The position numbers and the translations under genes were made by a program. The notes under the pieces were generated by a model. It ran no database searches. It saw only the letters and a list, made by a program, of their open reading frames with translations, and was not told where the DNA came from. Positions 50,632-59,402 of a DNA stretch of 64,000 bases are shown here, in pieces. Within the stretch, counting starts at the first letter, position 1. Each line of letters opens with the position of its first letter. This DNA is from Candidatus Borkfalkia stercoripullorum (lineage in GTDB: Bacteria; Bacillota; Clostridia; Christensenellales; Borkfalkiaceae): NCBI GenBank assembly GCA_019119395.1, contig DWXC01000027.1, positions 62,001 through 126,000 of the forward strand. The letters run 5' to 3'.

Positions 50632-51866
50632 CGCCGTGTTTACCGCGGGCGCGCCGCACCTGTTTTTTACGCGGCGCCGCGCTCGCTTTGATCGTTTTGT
50701 TCGCGGCGCTGTCCGCGGTGTTCTTTTTATCCCCGACGGCGCATGCCGAAGAAGCGGAGAGCGGCGTTTCGTCGGAAGAGGAGATGTGGAACAATATCCG
50801 CGATCTGTTGGAAAAGCTGGACGTGGAAGGATTGCAGGATTATCTCGACGCGCTTTCCGAAGAGCAAAAAGAGATTTTCGGTCAGGGAAACGTGAAAGAC
50901 AGGATCTTGTCCCTGATCAGCGGAGATTTCGGGGCGGATTATTCCAACGTGTTTTCTGCGATCCTGGCTTCCGTTTTCGACGGGCTGAACGGAATGATCC
51001 CCGCATTCTGCGCGATCGCTGCGGTCACGATACTGTGCGGCATATTGACGCAGTTCCGGAGTTCGTTTTCGGAAAAGAGTACGGCACGGCTCATCTTTTT
51101 TGTGGGGTATTCTGCGGTGCTCGTGCTGATTTTGTCCTCGCTCACGGATATCGTCGCTTCCTCGTTTTCGACGGTCGGTTCGTTGCAGAAACAGATGCAG
51201 GCGGCGTTTCCCGTGCTTTTGACGCTGATCGCAACGAGCGGCGGCAGCGTATCCGTCGCCGTCTATCAACCCGCGGTGCTGTTTTTGAGCGAGATCATCG
51301 TAAAGATCGTTTCGGGGGTCGTTTTTCCGCTGGCTGTGCTCATCTGCGTACTGGATATGGTAGGCAACATGAGTGACGAGATCAAACTCAAAAATTTCAG
51401 CGCGCTTGCAAAGAGTATCATCAAGTGGGTTCTCGGCATTTCTTTGACTGTATTTACTGTGTTTCTGACGGTGCAGGGGATCACTTCCGCAACGTACGAC
51501 GGATTTTCCTTCCGAGCGGCAAAATATGCGATCGGCAACACCGTGCCGATCGTCGGCGGATTTCTGAGCGGCGGGCTGGATCTGCTCATTGCGGGAAGCG
51601 TGCTCATCAAAAATTCGCTGGGTTCGTGCTGCATCCTGCTCTTTTTTTCGGTCATGGCGGTGCCGCTGATACAGCTTGCCGTCTCCAATCTCTTTTTGAA
51701 ACTTACCGCGGCGGTGACGGAGCCCGTCGGCGACAACAAGATCACCGGTTTTTTGTCATCGCTCTCTTCCACGGTCAATTATTTTACGGCAGGATTATTG
51801 TGTGTGGGGTTCATGTATTTTATGACGCTGCTCCTTCTGATTTGTTCGTCCAATTCTCTCTTCTGA
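50628..51866 (+). CDS. spoIIIAE: Stage III sporulation protein SpoIIIAE
   Basis: 412 residues. A signal-type helix near residues 13-35 is followed by an extracytoplasmic stretch and about seven further helices. Conserved QKQMQAAFPVLLTLIATSGG and AKYAIGNTVPIVGGFLSGG segments are seen. Polytopic export-apparatus-like component of the feeding channel. Confidence 0.93.
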   Translation: MTPCLPRARRTCFLRGAALALIVLFAALSAVFFLSPTAHAEEAESGVSSEEEMWNNIRDLLEKLDVEGLQDYLDALSEEQKEIFGQGNVKDRILSLISGDFGADYSNVFSAILASVFDGLNGMIPAFCAIAAVTILCGILTQFRSSFSEKSTARLIFFVGYSAVLVLILSSLTDIVASSFSTVGSLQKQMQAAFPVLLTLIATSGGSVSVAVYQPAVLFLSEIIVKIVSGVVFPLAVLICVLDMVGNMSDEIKLKNFSALAKSIIKWVLGISLTVFTVFLTVQGITSATYDGFSFRAAKYAIGNTVPIVGGFLSGGLDLLIAGSVLIKNSLGSCCILLFFSVMAVPLIQLAVSNLFLKLTAAVTEPVGDNKITGFLSSLSSTVNYFTAGLLCVGFMYFMTLLLLICSSNSLF

Positions 51867-51867
51867 T

Positions 51868-52353
51868 ATGAATGCGTATATTCTCGGCGTGTGCGGCGCG
51901 GTCATCATATCGGCGCTGGCAGCCATTCTTCTGCCCGAGGGGAAAACGGGTAAATTCATAAACGGGATACTCAAACTTTTCTGCCTGCTCGTCATGCTGA
52001 TACCGTTGTTTGCGTTCCTGCGCGACTACCGCGTGCCCGATTCGGGCGATACTGCGTCAGACATAGTACTTGACGAAGGATTTATTGATTACTTTTACGG
52101 CCAGATGGCGGAGGAAGAGGCGGCTGTACTCGATGAAAAGCTGGAAGAGGAATTCGAGGTCGCTCTCGATGTGCGGATCGAGTGGAACATCGTCGAATAT
52201 GCGTATGAAGTGTCGAAAGTGACGATTGAAATTGAAAATTTCGGAATGTACGGCGACGACGAGCATATATTAGTTATAAGTGAGATCGAAGCGCGTGCGG
52301 CCGAATGGATGAATGTTTCTTCGGAGGCGGTGGAGGTCTATGAACGACAATAA
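51868..52353 (+). CDS. spoIIIAF: Stage III sporulation protein SpoIIIAF
   Basis: 161 residues. Two N-terminal helices (LGVCGAVIISALAAILLP and INGILKLFCLLVMLIPLFAFL) are followed by a soluble ring-building domain. Sequence is weakly conserved in this family; position between AE and AG makes the assignment firm. Confidence 0.88.
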   Translation: MNAYILGVCGAVIISALAAILLPEGKTGKFINGILKLFCLLVMLIPLFAFLRDYRVPDSGDTASDIVLDEGFIDYFYGQMAEEEAAVLDEKLEEEFEVALDVRIEWNIVEYAYEVSKVTIEIENFGMYGDDEHILVISEIEARAAEWMNVSSEAVEVYERQ

Positions 52354-52825
52354 GCAGGAAAGAGGTTTCAAAAAACTAAAATCGGGCAGGCTGCTCGAGA
52401 TCATGGTCGTCGTCATCATCGTGGTCATCGTTGCGATCGTTCTGTACAACTTTCTGACGAAACGAGACGACGGCGGTGAAAACGTTTCCGCCGATTACGA
52501 GACGGCTCTCGAAGCGCAATTGGGGGCGGTGCTTTCGGATATCGAAGGCGCGGGCGAAGTGTCCGTCATGATCAGTTTTTCGGACGAGGGCGAAACGGTG
52601 ATCGCAACGGAAACAAAGGTGCTCGAGGACGGGACGGTCGTGACCGCGCCCGTATTGGTGGACGGAGAGGTCGTCGTGCTGGAAGTAAAAAAGCCGGAAA
52701 TTTCGGGCGTTCTGATCGTTGCGGAGGGTGCGGACGATTTGTCGGTTCGCTTTGATTTGCTCTCCGCGGCGGCGTCCGTTTTAGATATCAACCAAAGCCT
52801 GATCAAGGTATACGCAAGAGGATAA
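52340..52825 (+). CDS. spoIIIAG: Stage III sporulation protein SpoIIIAG
   Basis: 161 residues: one helix (EIMVVVIIVVIVAIVLYNFL) and an extracytoplasmic ring-building motif domain with LGAVLSDIEGAGEVSVMISF. SpoIIIAG forms the large ring in the intermembrane space. It is shorter than the B. subtilis protein. Start at 52340 follows GGAGGTCT and overlaps spoIIIAF by 14 bp. Confidence 0.9.
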   Translation: MNDNKQERGFKKLKSGRLLEIMVVVIIVVIVAIVLYNFLTKRDDGGENVSADYETALEAQLGAVLSDIEGAGEVSVMISFSDEGETVIATETKVLEDGTVVTAPVLVDGEVVVLEVKKPEISGVLIVAEGADDLSVRFDLLSAAASVLDINQSLIKVYARG

Positions 52826-52852
52826 ATTCGATAAATGAAAGGAGAGACGGAT

Positions 52853-53338
52853 ATGTCCAAAACCAAAAAAATCATCATCATGTCGGGGTTGGTGCTGCTG
52901 CTTGCGGTAACGGCGGTATTTAACTTTGTGCTTGCGGGGGCGGCTTCCGATCCCGGCGAGGACGTAACGACGGCGAACTATTTCACTGCTTACCGCAACG
53001 AGCGCAATACCACGCGCAACGAAGAACTTTTACAGCTCGATTCCATACTGGAAAACACCGAAGCGGGTTCCGAGGCGTATGAAGAGGCGATGGCGCTCAA
53101 ATTGCAGATAGTCGGCATGATGGAGCGCGAACTGCTTTTGGAAACGTACATCAAGTCGATCGGCTATGCGGATGCGGTCGTCAGCATCGGTTTGGATTCG
53201 GACAACGTGAACGTTTTCGTGAACGCGACGGAACTTGCGTACAACGACTTCCTCGCGATCTACAACATTCTGACGGAAGAAGCGGGCTGTGACCCCGCGA
53301 ACGTAAATATTATGCCGATAAATTCGGAAAATTCGTAA
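52853..53338 (+). CDS. spoIIIAH: Stage III sporulation protein SpoIIIAH
   Basis: 161 residues: one N-terminal helix (IIIMSGLVLLLAVTAVFNFVL) then a ring-building domain with YFTAYRNERNTTRNEELLQL and a SIGYADAVVSI segment. SpoIIIAH binds forespore SpoIIQ across the septum. Start behind AAAGGAGAGACGG. Last of the eight-gene operon. Confidence 0.93.
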   Translation: MSKTKKIIIMSGLVLLLAVTAVFNFVLAGAASDPGEDVTTANYFTAYRNERNTTRNEELLQLDSILENTEAGSEAYEEAMALKLQIVGMMERELLLETYIKSIGYADAVVSIGLDSDNVNVFVNATELAYNDFLAIYNILTEEAGCDPANVNIMPINSENS

Positions 53339-53364
53339 AAACACTACCCAACTTCGAAAAAATA

Positions 53365-53373
53365 TGGTATAAT
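53365..53373 (+). promoter_or_regulatory. Extended -10 promoter for asp23 and downstream genes
   Basis: TGGTATAAT (53365-53373) is an extended -10; the -35 region is poor. Located 32 bp before the asp23 start. Confidence 0.55.
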
Positions 53374-53404
53374 GATGCCATAGAAGTTTTGGAGATGTGT
53401 TTGT

Positions 53405-53749
53405 ATGGCGCTTTTCAAAAAAGTACCTTCCGACGGGCATAAAGGCAAAGTCTCGTACAACGCGGGCATCGTCAGCGGCATCGTCAGCCTCGCCGTGTCC
53501 GAGGTGGAGGGGGTGGAACTTCTCCCGGGGAAGAAAAAAGGTCTGAAACTGTATTTTGAAAAGGACGGGATCTATGCGGATATTTCCGTGAAAGTGGACT
53601 ACGGCTATACCGTCCCCGAGGTCGCGTTCAAAATACAGCAGACGGTCAAACACAACGTCGAGGCGATGACCAAGTATAAGGTGGCCAAGGTAGACGTGTA
53701 CGTCGTCGGCGTGGAATTTTCCGAAGAGCACGCCGCGGAACAAAACTGA
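53405..53749 (+). CDS. Asp23/Gls24 family envelope stress protein (YqhY-like)
   Basis: 114 residues. The core GKVSYNAGIVSGIVSLAVSEVEGV opening and VKVDYGYTVPEVAFKIQQTVKHNVE segment are standard for Asp23. Members often sit upstream of nusB in Bacillota, as here, and have been linked to acyl-lipid balance or envelope stress. Ribosome site TTGGAGATG. A hairpin lies between it and nusB. Confidence 0.92.
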   Translation: MALFKKVPSDGHKGKVSYNAGIVSGIVSLAVSEVEGVELLPGKKKGLKLYFEKDGIYADISVKVDYGYTVPEVAFKIQQTVKHNVEAMTKYKVAKVDVYVVGVEFSEEHAAEQN

Positions 53750-53762
53750 ACGATAAAGACCG

Positions 53763-53796
53763 TTCCCCTCGGTTTTTCGAGGGGAATATTTGGGTT
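53763..53796 (+). terminator. Hairpin between asp23 and nusB
   Basis: TTCCCCTCG / CGAGGGGAA (53763-53771, 53778-53786), tail TATTTGGGTTT. The weak T-tract suggests partial termination. Confidence 0.6.
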
Positions 53797-53810
53797 TACA
53801 GAGGACTTAT

Positions 53811-54215
53811 ATGAGAAGCAAAGCGAGAGAGTGCGCCTTTAAAGTGATTTTCGCTTCCGAATTCGGGGGCGGCGAGAGCCGCCGCGCGGTTTACAGGGCG
53901 GAAGAACTTGACGAAGAGGAAAAGGAATATGCTGACAGGCTGGTCGGGATCGTCGGGGAACATCGCAAGGAGTTTTCCGAAATCCTGGACAAGTATTCGA
54001 TCGGCTTTTCGGAAAAGCGGATGTTCCCTGCGGACAGGAGCGTCCTGTTAACGGCGCTTGCGGAGATTTATTATGTAGAGGATGTCCCTGCCGTCGTCAG
54101 TATCGACGAGGCTGTGGGGCTTGCCAAAAAATATTCGACCGAAAAGAGCGCCGGATTCGTAAACGGCATTCTCGCTTCGGTCATCTCGGGAGACGGTAAT
54201 GAGCACAATCATTGA
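53811..54215 (+). CDS. nusB: Transcription antitermination factor NusB
   Basis: 134 residues, all-helical. Begins RSKARECAFKVIFASEF and ends with the conserved VSIDEAVGLAKKYSTEKSAGFVNGIL. With NusE/S10 it binds boxA RNA in rRNA operons. Start 53811 follows CAGAGGACTT. Overlaps folD by 17 bp. Confidence 0.95.
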   Translation: MRSKARECAFKVIFASEFGGGESRRAVYRAEELDEEEKEYADRLVGIVGEHRKEFSEILDKYSIGFSEKRMFPADRSVLLTALAEIYYVEDVPAVVSIDEAVGLAKKYSTEKSAGFVNGILASVISGDGNEHNH

Positions 54216-55041
54216 CGGAAAGGCGCTCGCGGCAAAGCTGCGCGGCGAACTCAAAGAAAAAGTAGCGGCGTTTAAGAGCGAAAAGGGAGATATCGGCCTT
54301 GCGGTCGTTCTCGTGGGGGAAGACCCCGCGTCTCAGGTATACGTCCGCAATAAGATCAAGGCGTGCGAAGAGGTCGGGATACGCTCCTTTTCCTATCATT
54401 TGCCCGCGGAAAGCTCTCAGGAAGAAGTGGAGGCGCTCGTGGACGAGCTTGTCGTCTCCGAAAAGGTGCACGGCATTCTCGTGCAGTTGCCCCTTCCCAA
54501 ACATCTGGACGAAAAGAGGATCTTGAAGCGCATTCCCGCTTCGAAAGACGTGGACGGCTTCTGTGCGGAAAATGTCGGCAATCTCGCGATGAACCGCGAA
54601 ACGATCGTTGCCTGTACGCCGTTCGGCGTCATGAAGATGCTGGAGGAGTACGGCATCGACCCCAAAGGTAAGTCTGCGGTCGTGCTGGGGCGCTCCAACA
54701 TCGTGGGCAAGCCGATGGCGATGCTTCTGGTCAATGCCGACGCGACCGTCACGGTGTGCCACAGCAAGACGAAAGACCTGAAAGACGTTTGCGCCGCGGC
54801 GGATATCCTCGTCGTTGCGATCGGCAGGGCGAAATTCGTCACCGCCGATATGGTCAAGCAAGGCGCGGTCGTCATCGACGTCGGCATGGACAGGGACGAA
54901 AACGGCAAACTCTGCGGCGACGTCGATTATGAAAGCGTGAAAGAAAAGGCTTCCTTTATTACGCCCGTGCCGGGAGGCGTAGGGCCGATGACTATAACGA
55001 TGCTGCTGTACAATACCTATATCGCGGCGTCAAGGAGATAA
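54199..55041 (+). CDS. folD: Bifunctional methylenetetrahydrofolate dehydrogenase/cyclohydrolase
   Basis: 280 residues. YVRNKIKACEEVGI carries the catalytic lysine; GRSNIVGKPMA near residue 165 and PVPGGVGPMTI near 255 are family signatures. It interconverts methylene- and 10-formyl-tetrahydrofolate, the one-carbon pool whose depletion the ZTP riboswitch at 7.3 kb reports. Overlaps nusB. Confidence 0.96.
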   Translation: MSTIIDGKALAAKLRGELKEKVAAFKSEKGDIGLAVVLVGEDPASQVYVRNKIKACEEVGIRSFSYHLPAESSQEEVEALVDELVVSEKVHGILVQLPLPKHLDEKRILKRIPASKDVDGFCAENVGNLAMNRETIVACTPFGVMKMLEEYGIDPKGKSAVVLGRSNIVGKPMAMLLVNADATVTVCHSKTKDLKDVCAAADILVVAIGRAKFVTADMVKQGAVVIDVGMDRDENGKLCGDVDYESVKEKASFITPVPGGVGPMTITMLLYNTYIAASRR

Positions 55042-55044
55042 ATT

Positions 55045-55929
55045 TTGACTGATTTCAAGGAAAAATTCGATTCGTACAGAGTAGCTTTCGAGAACGCTTT
55101 GGACGAATATCTCGCTTCGGTCTCGCTTAAACCCCAAATATTGGACGAAAGTTTCCGCTATTCCCTCAAACTCGGAGGAAAGCGCGTGCGGCCCGTGCTG
55201 ATGTTTGCGTGTGCGCAGATGTTCGGCGGAAAAATTTCCGACGTCGCTTCTCTTGCGGTCGCGCTCGAAATGATCCATACCTATTCGCTCATACACGATG
55301 ACCTGCCCGCGATGGACAACGACGATTTCCGCAGAGGACAGCCTTCGTCGCACAAAAAATTCGGCGAAGGGCAGGCGATCCTTGCGGGAGACGCTTTGCT
55401 GAACCAGGCTTTTTCGGTTTGTGTGGAAGAGTGCAAAAAGGGCAGGACGTACGTCAACGCCGCCGCGCTGATCGCAAAGAATGCGGGCGCTTGCGGTATG
55501 ATCGCGGGGCAGGCGGCGGATCTTTATTTTCAGGGAAGAGACGACGCGAGCGAGGCCGATTACGAATTTATCGTGCGCAACAAGACGTCCAAGATGTTCA
55601 TGAGCGCGGTCGCCGTGCCCGCGTATGTATACGACGCCGACGAAAACATTGCCGCTTTGATGCTCGAATTCGGCAAGAATCTCGGATATCTTTTTCAGAT
55701 CACCGACGACATGCTCGACGTTTCGGGCGATTTCGAAAAGCTCGGCAAGACGGTCGGCAAAGACGCGGAAGAAGATAAACTCTCTGCGGTCAGGGTGTAC
55801 GGTTTGGAGGAATGTTCGCAAAAAGCAGACCGCCTGTGCGAACTTTGCCTGAAACTGCTGTCGCAATTGCCGTATGAATGCGGGTTTTTGGAAGAATTTA
55901 CGCGTTATGTGCGCGGCAGGGAGCAATGA
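55045..55929 (+). CDS. ispA: Farnesyl/geranylgeranyl diphosphate synthase
   Basis: 294 residues. TTG start behind AAGGAGATAAA. First Asp-rich motif DDLPAMDND near residue 86 and second DDMLD near 222. It makes the C15 precursor of undecaprenyl phosphate, needed by MraY. xseA/xseB and dxs, common neighbours, are absent here. The stop overlaps the tlyA start. Confidence 0.95.
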   Translation: MTDFKEKFDSYRVAFENALDEYLASVSLKPQILDESFRYSLKLGGKRVRPVLMFACAQMFGGKISDVASLAVALEMIHTYSLIHDDLPAMDNDDFRRGQPSSHKKFGEGQAILAGDALLNQAFSVCVEECKKGRTYVNAAALIAKNAGACGMIAGQAADLYFQGRDDASEADYEFIVRNKTSKMFMSAVAVPAYVYDADENIAALMLEFGKNLGYLFQITDDMLDVSGDFEKLGKTVGKDAEEDKLSAVRVYGLEECSQKADRLCELCLKLLSQLPYECGFLEEFTRYVRGREQ

Positions 55930-56699
55930 TGCGGTTGGACAAATATCTCGCGCTCAACGGTTTTTCTTCGCGCACGAAAGCGGCGCGGGCGATCTCCGAA
56001 GGGCGGGTGAAGGTAAACGGAAAATGCGTTTCCGCATCGGCGGAGATCCGCGAGGGCGATCTTGTCGAAGTGCAAAAAGAAGAAGTCTCCTTTGTGTCGG
56101 AAGGGGGCTTCAAACTTTATAAAGCGCTCTCCGAGTTTGGCGAAAGCGTCGAAGGCTGCGTTTTCGCGGATATAGGCGCAAGCACGGGCGGTTTTACGGA
56201 CTGCCTTCTGCAGGGCGGCGCGCAGCGCGTCTATGCCGTGGACGTTGGTGAAAGCCAACTCGAAGGAGCGTTGGCCGACGACGCGCGCGTCCGCGTCATG
56301 GACAACGTAAACGCGCGGTATCTCAAAAAGGAAGACTTCCCCGAAGAGATCGGCGGTATTACCGCGGACGTGAGTTTCATCTCGCTTACGTTGATCCTGC
56401 CGGCCGTTGCGGATATCCTTTCCGAAAAAGGGAAAGCCTTTCTGCTCGTGAAGCCGCAATTCGAATGCGGCAGGGCGGCGCTTGACAAACACGGCATCGT
56501 AAAAGACGAAAAGGAAAGATGTAAGGCGCTCCTTGCGGTGTGTTTCGCGGCGGAAGAGAACGGGCTGTATGTAAAAAAAATTACGAACGCGCCGCTGAAA
56601 GCGCGCAAAAACGTCGAATATGTCGTACTTTTCGAAAAAGACAAAAGAGGCGCTCTGACGCCGGATAAAATCGGGGAACTTGCTAGCACGCTCACGTGA
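55926..56699 (+). CDS. tlyA: TlyA family 2'-O rRNA methyltransferase
   Basis: 257 residues. N-terminal S4 RNA-binding domain (RLDKYLALNGFSSRTKAARAI...), then an FtsJ-like SAM domain with FADIGASTGGFTDCLLQGGA near residue 80 and KPQFECGR near 178. Characterised members methylate 16S/23S rRNA. The ATG at 55926 overlaps the ispA stop; a second ATG follows immediately. Confidence 0.93.
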   Translation: MMRLDKYLALNGFSSRTKAARAISEGRVKVNGKCVSASAEIREGDLVEVQKEEVSFVSEGGFKLYKALSEFGESVEGCVFADIGASTGGFTDCLLQGGAQRVYAVDVGESQLEGALADDARVRVMDNVNARYLKKEDFPEEIGGITADVSFISLTLILPAVADILSEKGKAFLLVKPQFECGRAALDKHGIVKDEKERCKALLAVCFAAEENGLYVKKITNAPLKARKNVEYVVLFEKDKRGALTPDKIGELASTLT

Positions 56700-56720
56700 G
56701 CCGCAAAAAGGGGAGAGTGT

Positions 56721-57227
56721 ATGCGCAGGATATTGGTGATCGGAAACGGCGGCGCGGGGAAAAGCACGCTTTCGCGCGCGGTCGGACAAATGTTGTCGCT
56801 GCCCGTGGTGCATTTAGATCGGTTGTGGTGGCTTCCCGGCTGGATAAACAGGACGGCGGAAGAGTTCGACGCATTGCTGTCAAAAGAACTGGCAAAGCCG
56901 GCTTGGATCATGGACGGCAACTATCACAGAACTTTTTCACGGCGGCTGCGATATGCGGATTTTTGCGCCGTGCTCGACGTGGATGATGAGACTTGTCTGT
57001 GCAACGCGAAAGAGCGGGCGGAAAAATATGCGGGCAGATCCCGCCCGGATATGGCCGACGGCTGTATCGAACGGGTTGCGGACGATTTCGTGGAATGGAT
57101 CGGGCAATACCGTGAGAAAGTTTTACCGGAAATGCTGGATATTCTAAAAGAGAGCGGCGTTCCGTACCGCGTTTTTTCCTCGTCCGCGCAGGCGGAAAAG
57201 TGGTTTGCGGAAACTTGTGAAAAATGA
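56721..57227 (+). CDS. P-loop kinase-like protein (topology-modulation/FlaR family)
   Basis: 168 residues. Walker A VIGNGGAGKSTLSR at residues 6-19, then HLDRLWWLPGW and WIMDGNYHRTF. This is the adenylate-kinase-like family annotated as DNA topology modulation protein FlaR; substrate unknown. Ribosome site AAAAGGGGAGAG. Last gene before a terminator. Confidence 0.85.
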   Translation: MRRILVIGNGGAGKSTLSRAVGQMLSLPVVHLDRLWWLPGWINRTAEEFDALLSKELAKPAWIMDGNYHRTFSRRLRYADFCAVLDVDDETCLCNAKERAEKYAGRSRPDMADGCIERVADDFVEWIGQYREKVLPEMLDILKESGVPYRVFSSSAQAEKWFAETCEK

Positions 57228-57272
57228 CCGAACGGCCGCGGTGTTTTGCACGGACATTGTAAAAAAGAAAAT

Positions 57273-57300
57273 CCCCGCCGATCGGCGGGGGTTTTTGATT
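57273..57300 (+). terminator. Terminator after the kinase gene
   Basis: CCCCGCC-GATC-GGCGGGG (57273-57290) followed by GTTTTTGATT; it abuts the 3' end of the convergent padR gene. Confidence 0.85.
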
Positions 57301-59167
57301 ATTGTCTGTTGCTGTTGTAATTGTAAAAGATCGCAAAGAGAGGAATGTTGAACGCAAAAATGACCGGCAGGATCGCATATTTGAGGATATGTACGAAATT
57401 TACGGGTGCGTTTATGCTGTCGATGATAAAGTAGGCGATCAGTACGATGACGATGATCAAATCGACGAAAATGATCAGGCTTGCCGAAAGGTAAGACCGC
57501 GATTGCGTCTTACGGCTGTTTTTTCCGTAGCCGCGCAGGTATAAAAAGAGAAATACGCCGAACATCACGAAAGTCGCGACGAAGGGAATGATCACGTAAG
57601 CTGCGTTGGAATCGATCGCGCCGCGGATGCACAGATTGATGATGCTTTCCGCGAGTGCGACGATAAACACGTACAGCGCGCTCATGAAAAGCGCTTTTCC
57701 CTTATCGAAAACGTTCCCTGCGTTTTTTGCGGCGGCCGTGCGGTTTCTTGCGCCGTTGGACGTCGTGATGCGTATGCCGTCGTTTTCCGCTTGCTCCTGT
57801 ATGTCGTAAAATTCTACGTTGCTTGCCGAAGATGCGTTGCTCGGAGGGGCTTGTTCGGGCGGCGCGGTTTGGTATTGATCCGCGGGGGGGACGGGCTCGG
57901 GCTGAGGCAATTCCTCGTATTGCGGTTGAGCGGGCGCCTGCGGTTCTTCCTCGGCATAGTAATCTTCGGGTTCGGGCTGTGCGTTGTCGTACAGGCGCGA
58001 AAGAAGATCTTTATAATTTCTCTCCGCGGGAGACCTGTTCGAATAAAGTATTTCCGAAGAAATTGCCCGGTTCTCGTCGTAAGGTTCGTCGTAATAGTTC
58101 GCTTGGGGCGGTTCTTCGTAAGCCTCCGTCTGTTCCCGGACGGTGTCCTCCGAATAAAACACGGAATCGGGTTCGGGGGAGACCGGTTCCTCGACCTGTG
58201 CCTGGCGGGCCGCTTGTTCTCTGTTGCTGCGGGCTACCTGCGCATAATAATAAGACGTGGCGTCTTCTTCGTCGCCGACGAGATTCCTGTAATTTTCGTG
58301 CTGGATACGGCGCTGTTCCTCGTCTATCCAGACATCGTGTTCGGCTTGGGCGGATGACGCCGCTTCCTGCGAGCTGCTCGTATCCTGCGCATAGCTTTCG
58401 GTATAAGCATAGCTGCTGCGCGCCGCGGCAGCCTGCTCCGCGTTTTGACGCGCTTCCGTTTCCGCTTCGGGCTCCTGATCTTCGGCCGGCTGCTCGTCTA
58501 CCGTCTGCGGGCCGATCGCTTCAGCGGCGGCGGGCTCGGCGTCGTTCGTCTCTTGCGGCGCGGCGCTTTCCTCGGGTGTATCCTCGTGCGCATGCTCCTC
58601 TTCGATCGATTCGGAGGGGGTGTCTGCGGCAGGGGAGAGGTTTTCCTCGGTTTTGTCTTCTTTTTTGTCCGCCGGGCCGCCCTCGGGGCTTTCAAAGACG
58701 GTAAGGTCGATATCGTCGTGGCCGAGGTCTCCGCCCGCCGTCGAGATCCGCGTCGTAGATTTTTTCAGGAGAGAAAAATCGACCGCGGAAGGCGGGGGAT
58801 TGTTGAAATCGTAATCTTTTTCCGAAATCAGGCTGTCGATGACCGTGCGGGAATATTCCCATTCCGCGAGGTTTTGCTCGACGATTTTTTTGCCTTTGTC
58901 GGTTATCTGAAAATACTTCCTGCGCCCGCCGTTGGAAACGCCGCCCCAGTAAGAGGTGACGTAGTCCATGCTTTCCAGTCGCTTGAGCGCGCTGTAAAGG
59001 GTAGGCTGTTTCAGGGAGTACTGTCCTTTGCTCTTTTCTTCGATTTCGTTGATGATTTCATAGCCGTATTTGTCGCCGTCGTACAGCGTACGCAATATGA
59101 TCGTGTTGATATGGCCGCGTATCAGATCGCTGCTGATCGCTGAGGAGTTTTCATTGGTAGGATCCAT
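57299..59167 (-). CDS. Membrane-tethered PadR-family transcriptional regulator
   Basis: 622 residues. The N-terminal ~105 are a complete PadR winged helix: IRGHINTIILRTLYDGDKYG, then YSLKQPTLYSALKRLESMDYVTSYWG and RRKYFQITDKGKKIV. Residues ~130-480 are a disordered, acidic E/P/A/Q-rich linker with many tyrosines. The C-terminal ~135 contain four hydrophobic helices (about 490-515, 525-550, 560-585, 590-615). PadR proteins are normally ~110-180 residues and soluble, so this one appears to be anchored in the membrane by a long tether. Own promoter overlaid with phased repeats suggests autoregulation. No obvious target operon or dedicated cytosolic partner is adjacent. Confidence 0.88.
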   Translation of the reverse strand: MDPTNENSSAISSDLIRGHINTIILRTLYDGDKYGYEIINEIEEKSKGQYSLKQPTLYSALKRLESMDYVTSYWGGVSNGGRRKYFQITDKGKKIVEQNLAEWEYSRTVIDSLISEKDYDFNNPPPSAVDFSLLKKSTTRISTAGGDLGHDDIDLTVFESPEGGPADKKEDKTEENLSPAADTPSESIEEEHAHEDTPEESAAPQETNDAEPAAAEAIGPQTVDEQPAEDQEPEAETEARQNAEQAAAARSSYAYTESYAQDTSSSQEAASSAQAEHDVWIDEEQRRIQHENYRNLVGDEEDATSYYYAQVARSNREQAARQAQVEEPVSPEPDSVFYSEDTVREQTEAYEEPPQANYYDEPYDENRAISSEILYSNRSPAERNYKDLLSRLYDNAQPEPEDYYAEEEPQAPAQPQYEELPQPEPVPPADQYQTAPPEQAPPSNASSASNVEFYDIQEQAENDGIRITTSNGARNRTAAAKNAGNVFDKGKALFMSALYVFIVALAESIINLCIRGAIDSNAAYVIIPFVATFVMFGVFLFLYLRGYGKNSRKTQSRSYLSASLIIFVDLIIVIVLIAYFIIDSINAPVNFVHILKYAILPVIFAFNIPLFAIFYNYNSNRQ

Positions 59168-59190
59168 TTGATTTTCTTCGCCTCCTTATG

Positions 59191-59224
59191 ACAATATTAT
59201 ACAATATTTGACAATATGTGTCAA
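59191..59224 (-). promoter_or_regulatory. padR promoter with phased operator repeats
   Basis: Minus strand TTGACA (59219-59224), 17 bp, TATAAT (59196-59201). On the plus strand ACAATAT occurs three times at exactly 10-bp steps (59191, 59201, 59211), and TTGACA-N5-TGTCAA (59208-59224) is a perfect inverted repeat covering the -35 box. A probable autoregulatory operator. Confidence 0.75.
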
Positions 59225-59263
59225 GAGAAATTGCAAATTCATTAAAACATTTATCCGTATGCA

Positions 59264-59286
59264 AAGTACTATGCGTAATATAATCG
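59264..59286. repeat. Copy 3 of the dispersed palindromic element
   Basis: AAGTACTATGCGTAATATAA, a more degenerate copy, in the divergent region between padR and the thioesterase gene. Confidence 0.35.
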
Positions 59287-59331
59287 AATTTGAAAGGCGG
59301 GCGGCGTTCTGCGGGAAATATTTACAAAAGG

Positions 59332-59361
59332 TTGGACTTTTTATTTTTTTTATAGTAAAAT
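59332..59361 (+). promoter_or_regulatory. Promoter for the thioesterase gene
   Basis: TTGGAC (59332-59337), 18 bp T-rich spacer, TAAAAT (59356-59361). Confidence 0.55.
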
Positions 59362-59402
59362 AAAAGACGCAAGACAGAAAACTCGAGCAAGGGGATAAAG
59401 GC

